From: Pseudomonas sp. G2-4 | GTDB lineage: Bacteria; Pseudomonadota; Gammaproteobacteria; Pseudomonadales; Pseudomonadaceae | Direction: 5' to 3' | Assembly (NCBI RefSeq): GCF_030064125.1 | Contig: NZ_CP125957.1 | Coordinates: forward strand, 2,542,001 to 2,606,000 | DNA: 64,000 bases | Part shown: one piece after another, positions 46,011 to 54,442 of the stretch | Position numbering within the stretch: the stretch's first letter is position 1 | Layout of the letters: each line of letters begins with the position of its first letter | Translations under genes and position numbers: made by a program | Notes under the pieces: model-generated | What the model saw: the letters and a program-made list of their open reading frames with translations, nothing else | Told to the model about the DNA's origin: nothing | The model's database searches: none

Positions 46011-46029
46011 GCTGCCGAGTACCGGCAGC
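46011..46029. terminator. Possible weak bidirectional hairpin
   Basis: GCTGCCG-AGTAC-CGGCAGC forms a 7-bp GC-rich stem between the convergent ends of the aminotransferase and the binding-protein operon. No T-run follows on either side, so termination is uncertain. Confidence 0.35.
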
Positions 46030-46068
46030 AGTGGGTCAATCGCTTCAAGGTGCCTAGAGGTGGCGGGA

Positions 46069-46803
46069 CTACCGCTCTTCGCGCATGATCCGCGCCACTT
46101 CGCCTGAAGCCTTGATCTGCTCGAAAGCGCGCTGGGCCCTGGCGACGATTTCGTCCGGCGTGCTCAGGCTGAAGGCGATGTTGACCCGGTGGGGCTGCTC
46201 ACTGAGGGCATAGACCGCCTCCAGGGAGGTGAAGTCCGCACCGGCATCTTTGCTCATCAGGCGCGCAGTATTTTCCGGCATCGCCAGCAACTGGATCTGA
46301 CGATTCAGCAGTTTTTGAAAGTTATCGTGGTTATCCGTTGATACGACCAGCCGGGTGAAGCCCTTCTGTTTCAGGTAGATCTGCTTGGCGTCATTTCGCA
46401 CCACGCCGATGCTGTACTGCTTGGCATCTTCAAGGCTGTTGATGGTAATGACCTCGTCTCCCCGCACCCTGTAAAGCTGGGTCGTCACCTGATGTATTTC
46501 ACCCACCCATTTGAATAACAGCTCCCGGGCCGGCGTGCGATCCAATGGGAAAATCAGCACATTGGGCTCGTGCAAGGCCTTTTCGTAAGCCCGCGCCCAC
46601 GGATACAACATCATGTGATGGTCGGTGAGTTCGGCACGTTTCAACGTTTCTTCGGCGATGCGCACGCCCGGCCCGACGAGCTTGCCTTCGCGGGCGTGAG
46701 CGTACAGGGAGTCTTCGGTCACGACTTCAATCGCCTCGGCGTGGCTTTTGAAACTGACCAAGGCGAGGATCAAGCAGGAACAGAGCATCAGGCGATTGCG
46801 CAT
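46069..46803 (-). CDS. Periplasmic solute-binding protein, family 3
   Basis: 244 residues with a Sec signal peptide (about 1-22, ending SHA-EA). The fold is that of SBP_bac_3 proteins: a VVTEDSLY start strand, a YPWARAYEKAL helix and a PLDRTPARELLFKWVG block. It is the last gene of a three-gene operon, 24 bp downstream of a diguanylate cyclase, and the operon encodes no ABC permease or ATPase. It may therefore act as a ligand sensor rather than in uptake. It is a distant paralogue of 48173-48931, sharing the PWARAYE and RTPARE..F.W.G motifs. GAGG precedes the ATG. The ligand is unknown. Confidence 0.82.
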   Translation of the reverse strand: MRNRLMLCSCLILALVSFKSHAEAIEVVTEDSLYAHAREGKLVGPGVRIAEETLKRAELTDHHMMLYPWARAYEKALHEPNVLIFPLDRTPARELLFKWVGEIHQVTTQLYRVRGDEVITINSLEDAKQYSIGVVRNDAKQIYLKQKGFTRLVVSTDNHDNFQKLLNRQIQLLAMPENTARLMSKDAGADFTSLEAVYALSEQPHRVNIAFSLSTPDEIVARAQRAFEQIKASGEVARIMREER

Positions 46804-46827
46804 AGAGACCTCATTGCCACGATGGCT

Positions 46828-48171
46828 TTATAAAACGACGCGATCGCGCCCTTGGTGTTTGGCCCGGTACAGCGCCTGGTCGGCGCGTTGCAGCAGTTGA
46901 TCGAAATGATCCATGGTCTCTGGGTCCAGCTCGGCGACACCGATGCTCAGGGTGACAAAGGAAGATACCGCTGAGCCGCTGTGGGGCAGCTCGCGCTCGG
47001 CCAGGCTTGTGCGCAGCCGCTGGGCAGCGTCGCAAGCCTGCTGTGCGTCAACGTTTGGCAGCACCACGACGAACTCCTCGCCCCCTAGGCGAGCGGTCAC
47101 TTCGCCAGAGCGCCCGAAAACGCTGCTCAGGGTTTCAGCGATCTGTTTCAAACACTGATCCCCCTGGATGTGGCCGTAGGTGTCGTTGTAGATCTTGAAA
47201 AAATCGACATCGCACATGAGCACTGCCAGCGGGGTCTTGTGGCGGATCGCGCGGCGAAATTCGACTTCCTTCAATTCATCGAAATAGCGACGGTTGGCCA
47301 GGCCCGTCAACGCGTCGTGGCGCGACAGGGCTTCGAGGGCCTGGTTGGCAGCCTTGAGTTCCGCGGTCCGCGCCTCGACCAATTCGGCCAACTGATCGCG
47401 ACTGGCGGCAATCGCCAGTTCATCCGAATGCTGGCGCTCCAGATGGGCGTGGAGATTGTCCTGGAGTTGATTGACTTGAAACTCGAGCAGGCTCAGTTCG
47501 TCCGGGCGGTGCACCGAGCGCTGCAGCTTGAGCTGACGCTTGAGTGTTTGCGGAGCGAGCCCGCTCAGGTGCCGGGCGATCTGTACCACATGCACGGTCA
47601 CCAAGCGGTTGAACATGGTCATGACCAGGCCGGCCAGCAGCAACGATTGGATAATCTGGGTAATGACGATGTTGCGCGCCTCGTCCCAGAGGCGCTCCCA
47701 CAGCAAGCGGTTGTCGCCTTCGATGGTCAGTTCGCCGACCTTTTCGTTGGCGCCGATGTAGGGGTGCGCAACGAGCTCGCGATGCAGCACCGGCTTCACG
47801 CCTGATGAGTCGGCGGTGTATCGATTGAATTCGATAATTTCAGGGGCCTGGCCCGGTCGCAAAATATTCAGTACCACGCGGCCCACTGGCGCAGCCGTCG
47901 CGACGCTGGAGAGCTGCTTGTCCAAGGATTCACGGTCCATTTCCCAAATGGCGTGGGCCAGGGTGTTCTGGAACACCTGATCGATCAGGACAAGCTCCGA
48001 ATTCATCTCCGTCAGATTATTTTCCCAGGCGATCCAGGTCCGCAAAGTGACCATGGCCAGGGTAAAGAGCAGGCAGAACAACAGGGTGGCGAGCACCAGG
48101 CGTCGCCCTAGCGAGCTGAAGACCTTGTTCTTTGGCGGCTGAGGGGTCAGTGCTCTGCAATGGCTGGCCAT
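46828..48171 (-). CDS. Membrane-bound diguanylate cyclase (GGDEF)
   Basis: 447 residues from the ATG at 48171, which follows the upstream stop by 1 bp. The longer open frame up to 48300 overlaps that gene and is rejected. Two hydrophobic segments (about 25-47 and 185-205) flank a periplasmic domain of about 135 residues. A HAMP-like/coiled-coil stretch leads to a GGDEF domain (about 290-447) with an intact GGEEF active site, the DALTGLANRR entry motif and the DVDFFKIYNDTYGH metal/substrate motif. It should make cyclic di-GMP from GTP at the inner membrane. The family I-site RxxD was not seen at its usual place. It is sandwiched between two periplasmic binding proteins, which suggests ligand-gated cyclic di-GMP synthesis. 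Confidence 0.9.
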   Translation of the reverse strand: MASHCRALTPQPPKNKVFSSLGRRLVLATLLFCLLFTLAMVTLRTWIAWENNLTEMNSELVLIDQVFQNTLAHAIWEMDRESLDKQLSSVATAAPVGRVVLNILRPGQAPEIIEFNRYTADSSGVKPVLHRELVAHPYIGANEKVGELTIEGDNRLLWERLWDEARNIVITQIIQSLLLAGLVMTMFNRLVTVHVVQIARHLSGLAPQTLKRQLKLQRSVHRPDELSLLEFQVNQLQDNLHAHLERQHSDELAIAASRDQLAELVEARTAELKAANQALEALSRHDALTGLANRRYFDELKEVEFRRAIRHKTPLAVLMCDVDFFKIYNDTYGHIQGDQCLKQIAETLSSVFGRSGEVTARLGGEEFVVVLPNVDAQQACDAAQRLRTSLAERELPHSGSAVSSFVTLSIGVAELDPETMDHFDQLLQRADQALYRAKHQGRDRVVL

Positions 48172-48172
48172 G

Positions 48173-48931
48173 TCACAACCACTTGCGCATGATGGCGTCG
48201 TATACGCCATTGCGCCGGATGGCCTCCAGGCCAGCACGGAATTTCTCAACCGTTTGGGGCGGTGTCTTGCGGCTGAACGCCATGTGCAAGCCGTCGTCAC
48301 TGCTCAGCTCGGGAAGTGGCAGCGACTTGATCAGCACTTTGTCCGGATCCTCACCGTTCTGGCGAGTCAGGTACAGCGCGTTGAGCTCATTGGAGATCCA
48401 GAGCTCCACGTGATCGACCTTGAGCTTTCGGTAGTTGTGCTCGTACTTGTTGCTCGACTGCAGTTCCTCACCGATGCGAAAGCCCTTCGAGACCAGATAC
48501 TGCTCGCCCACGTCCTGATTGACGGTGGCGATCTGGTGACCATGGGCATCGGCCAGGGAATTGAGTTTTATCGGGCGGTCAGCCAACGAGTACAGGTACC
48601 ACTTGGTGGAGGCAAGGGACCCGATCCACTGGAACAGCGATTCCCGCGCCGGTGTGCGGACGATCGAGTAGATCAGCACATTACCTTCGTTGAGCGCCAG
48701 TTCGTACGCCCGGGCCCAAGGCATGGGCTGGATAGGGGCTTCCACGCCGATCTCCTTGAGTACGGCCTGGACCACCTCGGTGCTCATGCCCGTCACTTTC
48801 CCATTCTGCGTCATGTTGTAGGGAGGAAGTTCCTCCGTAACGATGCGCAGCGGGGCCTCTGCCGCAGATCCACTTGCCGCCAGGAACATTAGAAGGCCAC
48901 ACATGAGTAGGCGGCTGAGTGGTAAAAACAT
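48173..48931 (-). CDS. Periplasmic solute-binding protein, family 3
   Basis: 252 residues, first gene of the operon, AGGG upstream of the ATG. A signal peptide covers about 1-23 (ending SAAEA). The SBP_bac_3 features are LRIVTEELPPYNM, the PMPWARAYELAL helix and SIVRTPARESLFQW. The stop is 1 bp before the diguanylate cyclase start. Similar stand-alone binding proteins in Pseudomonas are often annotated as amino-acid transporters, but no transporter parts are encoded here. A partner role for the cyclase's periplasmic domain is plausible and untested. Confidence 0.85.
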   Translation of the reverse strand: MFLPLSRLLMCGLLMFLAASGSAAEAPLRIVTEELPPYNMTQNGKVTGMSTEVVQAVLKEIGVEAPIQPMPWARAYELALNEGNVLIYSIVRTPARESLFQWIGSLASTKWYLYSLADRPIKLNSLADAHGHQIATVNQDVGEQYLVSKGFRIGEELQSSNKYEHNYRKLKVDHVELWISNELNALYLTRQNGEDPDKVLIKSLPLPELSSDDGLHMAFSRKTPPQTVEKFRAGLEAIRRNGVYDAIMRKWL

Positions 48932-49262
48932 CGATAGTTACCCTATGCAACCAGCAGAACCCGGCGAGGCCTGGGATCTATTAACACAATGGTTATCGGC
49001 TGGGTTTTTGCCTGCTTGAGTTTTGCCCATTGAAGCCGGGTATGTGAGTTTAAGGATTATCGTGCTGCAACGACGAACCGCCGAAAGAGTGACCGTTGGG
49101 ACATCGTAGACGATTGGCGGAGTTCAAGCATGAGTCGGCGGTTAAAACCCAAGGATTTGTTGGCACTGGGGCAGGCATCAGGCGCGGCGCCGCGAGCCAT
49201 CCTGTTCAAAATTGAACTGCCAACGGCGGCCCCGACACTGTTCGGTCACCGCGTTACCCGGC
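48932..49262. other. Intergenic region, no gene seen
   Basis: About 330 bp between the divergent-side start of the binding-protein operon and the TetR gene end. It should hold the operon promoter near 48950-49000. No convincing ORF, terminator or repeat was recognised. Confidence 0.5.
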
Positions 49263-49835
49263 TTACCCGTCGATTTTTTTCCGGATCATCCTGATCAGAT
49301 TCTCTCCCACGCGCTCAATGCTTTTGTTCTGCGAAACAACCTGGGCGCCCTCCATCAGGTAAGTGAGCTCCATGGCCACTTCGTTCGGCTCGGCTAAACC
49401 GGCCTCGGTGCAGAGCGCCGCCAAACGCAGGAACTGGCGCTGCTTATGCGCTTCGATCAGTTGGCGAGCGGGATGCCCGGGCTCGGGCATCTCCGCCAGC
49501 GAATTGGTGAACGGGCAACCCCGATAGGACGCCGCCGAAAGGTCCTGTGCGATGAACTCGGCAAAGCCGAGGATCTGCGCCTTGGGATCGCCGGCATGCT
49601 GTGTCGCAAGCGCTTCGAAGACCTCGGAATATTGATCGACGAGCAGCCGTATCCACTCCAGCACCAAGGCGTCTTTCGAATCGAAATGCCGGTAGACGGT
49701 CATCTTGGTCGACTTGGCCTTCGCCGCAATGGCGTCCACCGTCACCCGACTGATGCCTTCATTGAAAAACAGCTCCTCGGCTGCATCGAGAATGCGTTCT
49801 CGGGGGGCCAGTTGTGGAATTCGTTCGGGCCGCAT
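49263..49835 (-). CDS. TetR-family transcriptional regulator
   Basis: 190 residues. The N-terminal helix-turn-helix (about 12-58) shows the family pattern: ILDAAEELFFNEGISRVTVDAIAAKA, then TKMTVYRHFDSKDAL. The C-terminal ligand domain has FTNSLAEMPEPGHP, like TetR proteins of the YxaF/LmrA type. GGAGA precedes the ATG. It is divergent from an amidase gene and two overlapping palindromes lie between them, so it probably represses itself and the amidase. The ligand is unknown. Confidence 0.9.
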   Translation of the reverse strand: MRPERIPQLAPRERILDAAEELFFNEGISRVTVDAIAAKAKSTKMTVYRHFDSKDALVLEWIRLLVDQYSEVFEALATQHAGDPKAQILGFAEFIAQDLSAASYRGCPFTNSLAEMPEPGHPARQLIEAHKQRQFLRLAALCTEAGLAEPNEVAMELTYLMEGAQVVSQNKSIERVGENLIRMIRKKIDG

Positions 49836-49876
49836 GTCTTTCTCCGCTTGACAGCAATACTGTTTGGTATCTAACT

Positions 49877-49901
49877 ATACTCAGTAGTATCGCTCGATAC
49901 T
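49877..49901. promoter_or_regulatory. Overlapping palindromes, probable TetR operator
   Basis: Two inverted repeats share bases: ATACT-CAGT-AGTAT (49877-49890) and AGTATCG-CT-CGATACT (49886-49901). They lie midway between the TetR start and the amidase start, over likely promoter sequence. The second is a perfect 16-bp palindrome, a normal size for a TetR-family operator. Confidence 0.65.
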
Positions 49902-49953
49902 GGCAAGTACAAATCATAGCGCTTTTACCAGGAAAGTGGCTGGGAGAATTTTG

Positions 49954-51390
49954 ATGAAAATCGCTGAATACGCAGCATACGACGCACTCGGGCTCGCTGA
50001 GCTGATCGCCAGGGGCCAAGTCACTCAGGCCGAAGTCAGCGCTGCGGCGCTGTCTGCCATCGAGCAGCTCAATCCTAAGATCAACGCATTGGTCGAGGTG
50101 TGGAGGGATGAATCGCAGGCCGCCAGCGGGCCGTTCAAGGGTGTTCCTTTTCTGGTGAAGGACCTGGGGCTTACCGCCAAGGGCCGCTTGAATGAGCTGG
50201 GCAGTCGCTTGGCCGCCGGCTGCATCGCCGAGGAAGACTCCAACTTGATGATCCGCTTGCGCCAGGCCGGCCTGATCACCCTCGGCAGGACCACCACGCC
50301 GGAACTGGCCGCCAGTACCACCACCGAAGCGTTGTTTTCAGGGCCTACTCGCAACCCGTGGGATCTGAGCCGCAGCGCGGGGGGATCAAGCGGTGGCTCG
50401 GCCGCCGCCGTGGCGGCCGGCCTGGTGCCTGCGGCCCATGCCACGGATGGCGGCGGTTCCATCCGCGTCCCTTCGGCGTCTACCGGACTCTTCGGCCTCA
50501 AGCCCAGCCGGGGCCGGGTTTCAATGGGACCGGCGGTGGACGAGGTATGGGCCGGGCTCGCCGTCCATGGGGTTGTCAGTCGTACGGTGCGCGACAGCGC
50601 GGCTTTGCTGGATGCAATCGAGGGCCCAGCCGTCGGCGATCCCTTTGAAATCGCCAGGCCGCAGCATACCTATCTCTCACAAACGACTTGTGAGCCCGAA
50701 CCACTGCGCATTGGCCTTCTTCTGCATCCACTGAATGGCACTCGTTGCGCCGAGTCGGTCGCCAACGCCACCCGCGACGTCGCGATGCAACTCCAGGACA
50801 TGGGGCATCGGGTGGAAGAGATCAGTCTGGACATGGGCCTGAGCTGGGAAGGTTTCGTGGAGATGAATGGCCGCTTCTGGTCCGCCAATACCGCCGCCTG
50901 GATCAACGCTCTCGCGGCAGGCACCGGCCGTCCCATCGATGCCAGCACGCTTGAACCGGCCACGCTGGCGTTGCATGAGTGGGGCAGCCAACTCACCGCC
51001 ATCGACTTGCTCGAGGCCATGCACCTGAGAAACCTCGTGACCCGCGCCATGGGGCGCTTCTTCGGCCAGTACGACATCTTGTTGAGCCCGACGCTGCCGG
51101 CGCTGCCTCCGGTGATAGGCGGCTATAACGAAGGTCAGGCGCTTCTGGATGGTAGGGGCTGGATGGATCGGGTCTTTGCCCATTCACCGTTTACGGCATT
51201 GGCGAATGTGACCGGCTCCCCGTCGATGTCTGTGCCTCTGGCAGTGGATCCGCAGACGGGCTTGCCCATTGGCTTGCAGTTCTCAGCGGGGTTCGCTCGG
51301 GAGGACCGGCTGTTTCGCCTGGCTGGGCAGTTGGAGCGTGCTTTGCCGTGGGCGGCACGCACACCTGGGGTCTGGGCTGGAAATCTTTAG
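49954..51390 (+). CDS. Amidase signature family hydrolase
   Basis: 478 residues from the ATG at 49954, chosen for GGGAGA upstream; a GTG at 49936 would overlap that site. The amidase-signature catalytic triad is visible: Lys69 in GVPFLVKD, cis-Ser145 in AGGSSGGSA, and nucleophile Ser169 in DGGGSIRVP. The enzyme hydrolyses an amide bond in the cytoplasm; many family members annotated as 6-aminohexanoate-cyclic-dimer hydrolase or indoleacetamide hydrolase look like this, and the substrate cannot be chosen here. It is divergent from the TetR gene and probably its target. No signal peptide. Confidence 0.9.
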   Translation: MKIAEYAAYDALGLAELIARGQVTQAEVSAAALSAIEQLNPKINALVEVWRDESQAASGPFKGVPFLVKDLGLTAKGRLNELGSRLAAGCIAEEDSNLMIRLRQAGLITLGRTTTPELAASTTTEALFSGPTRNPWDLSRSAGGSSGGSAAAVAAGLVPAAHATDGGGSIRVPSASTGLFGLKPSRGRVSMGPAVDEVWAGLAVHGVVSRTVRDSAALLDAIEGPAVGDPFEIARPQHTYLSQTTCEPEPLRIGLLLHPLNGTRCAESVANATRDVAMQLQDMGHRVEEISLDMGLSWEGFVEMNGRFWSANTAAWINALAAGTGRPIDASTLEPATLALHEWGSQLTAIDLLEAMHLRNLVTRAMGRFFGQYDILLSPTLPALPPVIGGYNEGQALLDGRGWMDRVFAHSPFTALANVTGSPSMSVPLAVDPQTGLPIGLQFSAGFAREDRLFRLAGQLERALPWAARTPGVWAGNL

Positions 51391-51590
51391 CGCTTCTGCT
51401 GTGGGCCGGGGAGGGGGGCGTGTCAGGAAGGTGCGTCCGCCACCTGAACCGAATGGAGAGCAGCGCTCAACAGTGCTGCGTGGCCTGGGCCCAGAGAGCA
51501 CCGCGCGCCAGCATCTGCGGTTTTACGTCGGTAGCATTACCGCAGAAAACAATGAGGAAGCGCGTCGCGGTAGGACTTTTGAATGTGCTA

Positions 51591-51620
51591 AATAGCGAGG
51601 GCACAAGCGCCCTCGCTATT
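51591..51620. terminator. Strong hairpin between convergent genes
   Basis: A perfect 12-bp stem AATAGCGAGGGC/GCCCTCGCTATT with loop ACAAGC, between the amidase end and the DUF6124-like gene end. A short T-rich run lies on the minus-strand exit only weakly, so it is probably a bidirectional terminator of moderate strength. Confidence 0.65.
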
Positions 51621-51630
51621 CGCCTGGCGT

Positions 51631-51993
51631 CTACCCAGGCTTGTGGTTGTCCAGTACTCGATTGACCGCTAACTCACCCAACATGATGACCCGTTGCAGC
51701 ACCAGCATGGTTTGGCGTCGTGGGCCGTCCGTTAAGTCGGCCAGATCGCTGACCATCACGCTGGCGGATGCCAGGGATTCGCATGCCTCGACCAGCAACG
51801 TTTCGTCATCCACCGCTGCGTCGATGGTGAAGATCGTACCGGGCTTGCGGGGCAGTATCTGCGTTTTCGTTGCCCCGGGATTTAGGTAGAAGCTGAGCGC
51901 GCGGTCTGCCGCCTCTTTCAGCTTTTTAGGGTCGAGAGAGTCGCCGTAGAGTACCGGATCGATATCCGGGGGGTTGGGAGTAACCTTGAACAT
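51631..51993 (-). CDS. Small DUF6124/DUF3077-like protein
   Basis: 120 residues. It begins MFKVTPNPPDIDPVLYGDS, the typical opening of a Pseudomonas-specific small protein family of unknown function that often occurs in several copies per genome. The middle is helical (KKLKEAADRAL), and no membrane segment or signal peptide is visible. GAGG lies a short distance upstream of the ATG at 51993. The 5' side carries a long hairpin and repeated TAGTAA-type blocks (see 52051-52115). No function is assigned. Confidence 0.75.
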   Translation of the reverse strand: MFKVTPNPPDIDPVLYGDSLDPKKLKEAADRALSFYLNPGATKTQILPRKPGTIFTIDAAVDDETLLVEACESLASASVMVSDLADLTDGPRRQTMLVLQRVIMLGELAVNRVLDNHKPG

Positions 51994-52050
51994 ATGACTA
52001 ATTCCTCAGCTGGGGCCGCAACCGTTCTCTACTAAAAGAAGGGTGGCGGC

Positions 52051-52115
52051 TGTGCGCAGGTTAGTAGACCGGTGGAATTAGTAAACCCGGCGCGCCCAAG
52101 AGCGCCCTGCGCACA
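52051..52115 (-). promoter_or_regulatory. Structured leader hairpin upstream of the DUF6124-like gene
   Basis: TGTGCGCAGG (52051-52060) pairs perfectly with CCTGCGCACA (52106-52115), and outer GTGG/CCAC blocks extend the pairing. The loop holds TTAGTAGACC and TTAGTAAACCC. Related blocks (CTTACTAAC and CTACTAAACCC) recur at about 52171-52200. It lies about 60-120 bp upstream of the gene's ATG and could be an RNA leader or an operator array. Confidence 0.45.
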
Positions 52116-53174
52116 ACCACCATTAAATGCAGGAATAGAACGACCTGACTGAATGGTACTTATGCACCTTACTAACACCGTCCGGGCTACTAAACCCGAC
52201 CACTGATGGGCAGTGGCAGGTAAACGATAGAGGCCGGGGCCAAAGCGCACAAGCCAGCGGATTCTGACGCACACGTAAGTAAGGACGCAAGGTCTCGTAG
52301 CCTTTAGGGCGTAATTGCGAATGTATTTAAACGTGTCCGCGCCGGTATGTTTATGAAAATTAAACGGAGCGACTTCTCTTCGCCAGGATCCTGGGTTTGT
52401 ATTACTGCAAACACAGTGCATTACGCGGAGTTGAGTACTCCTCAATGCTTAAACGAGATCGCGCCGCAGACTACACGACAGCGGAAGGGTTGCGGGATTA
52501 GCCGAGATCGTGTTCGCAACAACGGTGCGTTCTGTGGGGTGGGGTTTGGGGCGGGAGGTCGGGTTTTCCATGTGGGCTCTGGCTGCCGTCTTCAACGTCA
52601 CTCATTGGGCTTTGATGCTTTGCAATGGCGGTCGCCCGCAAAGAGCTCGCAATTCGATGCAGTCAGTTGAACCCTCGCACAGCCCTCATAAGTAGCCGGG
52701 GCGCTAAAAGATAGCCGCTGTAGCCGGAGTCGACTGGAGAACTGGAAATTGCCAGAAAGCCTAGGGGCCTGGCGTACAGCGCCATCAAACATCGGGTGGA
52801 GCGATCTGTTCCTTCAGGGGAGGCACCTAAGTACCAACGCAGGCTGCTCTGCCCCGTCACCGCGAACGGTGATGGGGATAAGATGCCGGCGGCGCTATGG
52901 ATGCGCTGCCGGTGGATTCGATAGTTGGTGTAGGCAATTGCGATGGAGGTTGTAGCCTCACGAACTCACACGAAGCGATGCTGAGCTCGCACTTTGGGAT
53001 CAGAATACATTGGAAGGAATCAGGGAAAGTCTCTAATGAATGTTTAGCGAAAATTATCGGGACGTACGATGTTCAGTGCGAGCACTGAGCATTTTTGTCT
53101 CACGCTCTGAGTATCGAGTCGATATCATACGGGAGCTCGATAAAACTTCTAACCCACCCGAAAGATGTGTCTTT
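52116..53174. other. Long region without a recognised gene
   Basis: About 1.06 kb of irregular composition between the small DUF gene leader and a membrane protein gene. It holds only short open frames with no family signature (for example 52897-53088 on the plus strand). No tRNA-like cloverleaf, insertion-sequence ends or REP element was recognised. It may be decayed accessory DNA. Confidence 0.4.
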
Positions 53175-54086
53175 ATGAAAACAGTGATTTCCTCCCTTGA
53201 GTCCACCACTGAAAGCCTTTTAAAGCTGACTGGTGCGGCGCTCAAATTCAGTATCGGTCTAGGCAGTGCCTGTGTAGTCATCTACGCCTTACGAGTTGGT
53301 CATTTCCCCCAAGGCCTTACCTTAGGCGATGGGCTGTTGTTCCTACTAGCCGCGAGTTGTTTTGGTGTTGTTTACGCACTGTTTGTTGGCTGCTTGGTTT
53401 CGCTGGGCATTTGCCTGTCGATAGTGATACGGCCCGTGTTAAATTTTGCCTATGCATATATGAAGAAGAAAACTCGTTCGAACAAAAAAATGGCATACGA
53501 ACTGGCGCACTTCCATTGGAGTGCAATTCCCTGCGCGGCGTTGGCTGTGATGTTGATCTGGGGATTCGGGCAGCGTGACAACGCGGCTTATTGGAACTTG
53601 CCGCTGCTTTCCATAGCGCTTTACCTATTCTATTCGGTGGTAAAGGCGGCGGGAGCGCAATACCGTAGCCATGAGCGGTTGCTTAACACCGTGATCGCCA
53701 CCCCAGAGAAGGATGCGTTACAGAAATCGGGAGAAGCTGGAAAAGCAAAAAATGCTTATCTTGCATGCATCAGTGTAATCATGTTTTTGCCGTTATTGAT
53801 GGGAGGTGTTTCGGGTCAACTCATGGACGGTGCCATGCGCATGGCTCAAGTTCGTATTGAATACGCAACTGTCTACGTCAAAGCGCCATATAATGCTTTG
53901 TTACCTGACGCACTGGTAGCCAAGGAAGCTAAGTCGCCAGAAGGCTATAAGGCTTATGTTGGTGTGACAGTGCAATTCAAAGGCTTTGGTAACACGACTG
54001 TTATTGCTTTTGCAGACGGTAGTACTAAGCGTCAGCTGGGTATCCCGAACAGCCAGATAATTGTAGAAAAAAAGCCTGGTGAATAA
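53175..54086 (+). CDS. Hypothetical membrane protein
   Basis: 303 residues from the ATG at 53175 (MKTVISSLES). The frame is open upstream to 53040, but that stretch is unlikely protein. Hydrophobic segments fall near residues 20-38, 50-85, 115-140 and 145-160, with another near 200-220, followed by a soluble C-terminal domain of about 85 residues (from MRMAQVRIEY). The organisation suggests a polytopic inner-membrane protein with a C-terminal domain on one side. Base composition is lower in GC than the siderophore genes, as for the next gene, which suggests acquired DNA. I recognise no family. The gene stands alone. Confidence 0.6.
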   Translation: MKTVISSLESTTESLLKLTGAALKFSIGLGSACVVIYALRVGHFPQGLTLGDGLLFLLAASCFGVVYALFVGCLVSLGICLSIVIRPVLNFAYAYMKKKTRSNKKMAYELAHFHWSAIPCAALAVMLIWGFGQRDNAAYWNLPLLSIALYLFYSVVKAAGAQYRSHERLLNTVIATPEKDALQKSGEAGKAKNAYLACISVIMFLPLLMGGVSGQLMDGAMRMAQVRIEYATVYVKAPYNALLPDALVAKEAKSPEGYKAYVGVTVQFKGFGNTTVIAFADGSTKRQLGIPNSQIIVEKKPGE

Positions 54087-54442
54087 TGTCGCGTCTAAGA
54101 GCGATTTTTTTCTCTTAAGTGGTCGAAATAGGCACTCATCGTTACCAATAACGTTTTGCGAAACCTGTTTATAAGAATGACAGCCGGAAAGAGTGCCGGC
54201 CGGCTGCTGATCCATATGGTCAAAAATGGTTGGTTGGTCTATCTCGGTTCGTGTAGTAGTATTTGCCGTCCCAGTAACTAACTCGCCCATCATTTGATCA
54301 GTGCAGAGGGGGTCGGCAAACACCTTCTTTATTAAGGCCTCCATCATAGTGGAGTCTAGGAGCGGAGTTTCTGTCCCTCGGGTACCATACCGTCGTCAGA
54401 TACTCTGCGTTTACCAATCTTGAGCAACAATGCTGTATGGTG
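54087..54442. other. Intergenic region, no gene seen
   Basis: About 355 bp between the convergent ends of two unrecognised genes. An opposite-strand open frame reaches through it into the membrane gene but shows no family features. No clear terminator with a T-run was found. Confidence 0.4.

Noticed and set aside
52032..52445. Minus-strand 137-codon open frame upstream of the DUF6124-like gene
   Set aside because: It runs through the hairpin and repeat blocks, and its composition looks like translated regulatory sequence.
53901..54347. Minus-strand 148-codon open frame
   Set aside because: It overlaps the end of the better-supported membrane protein gene by about 190 bp, with no recognisable family or good ribosome site.
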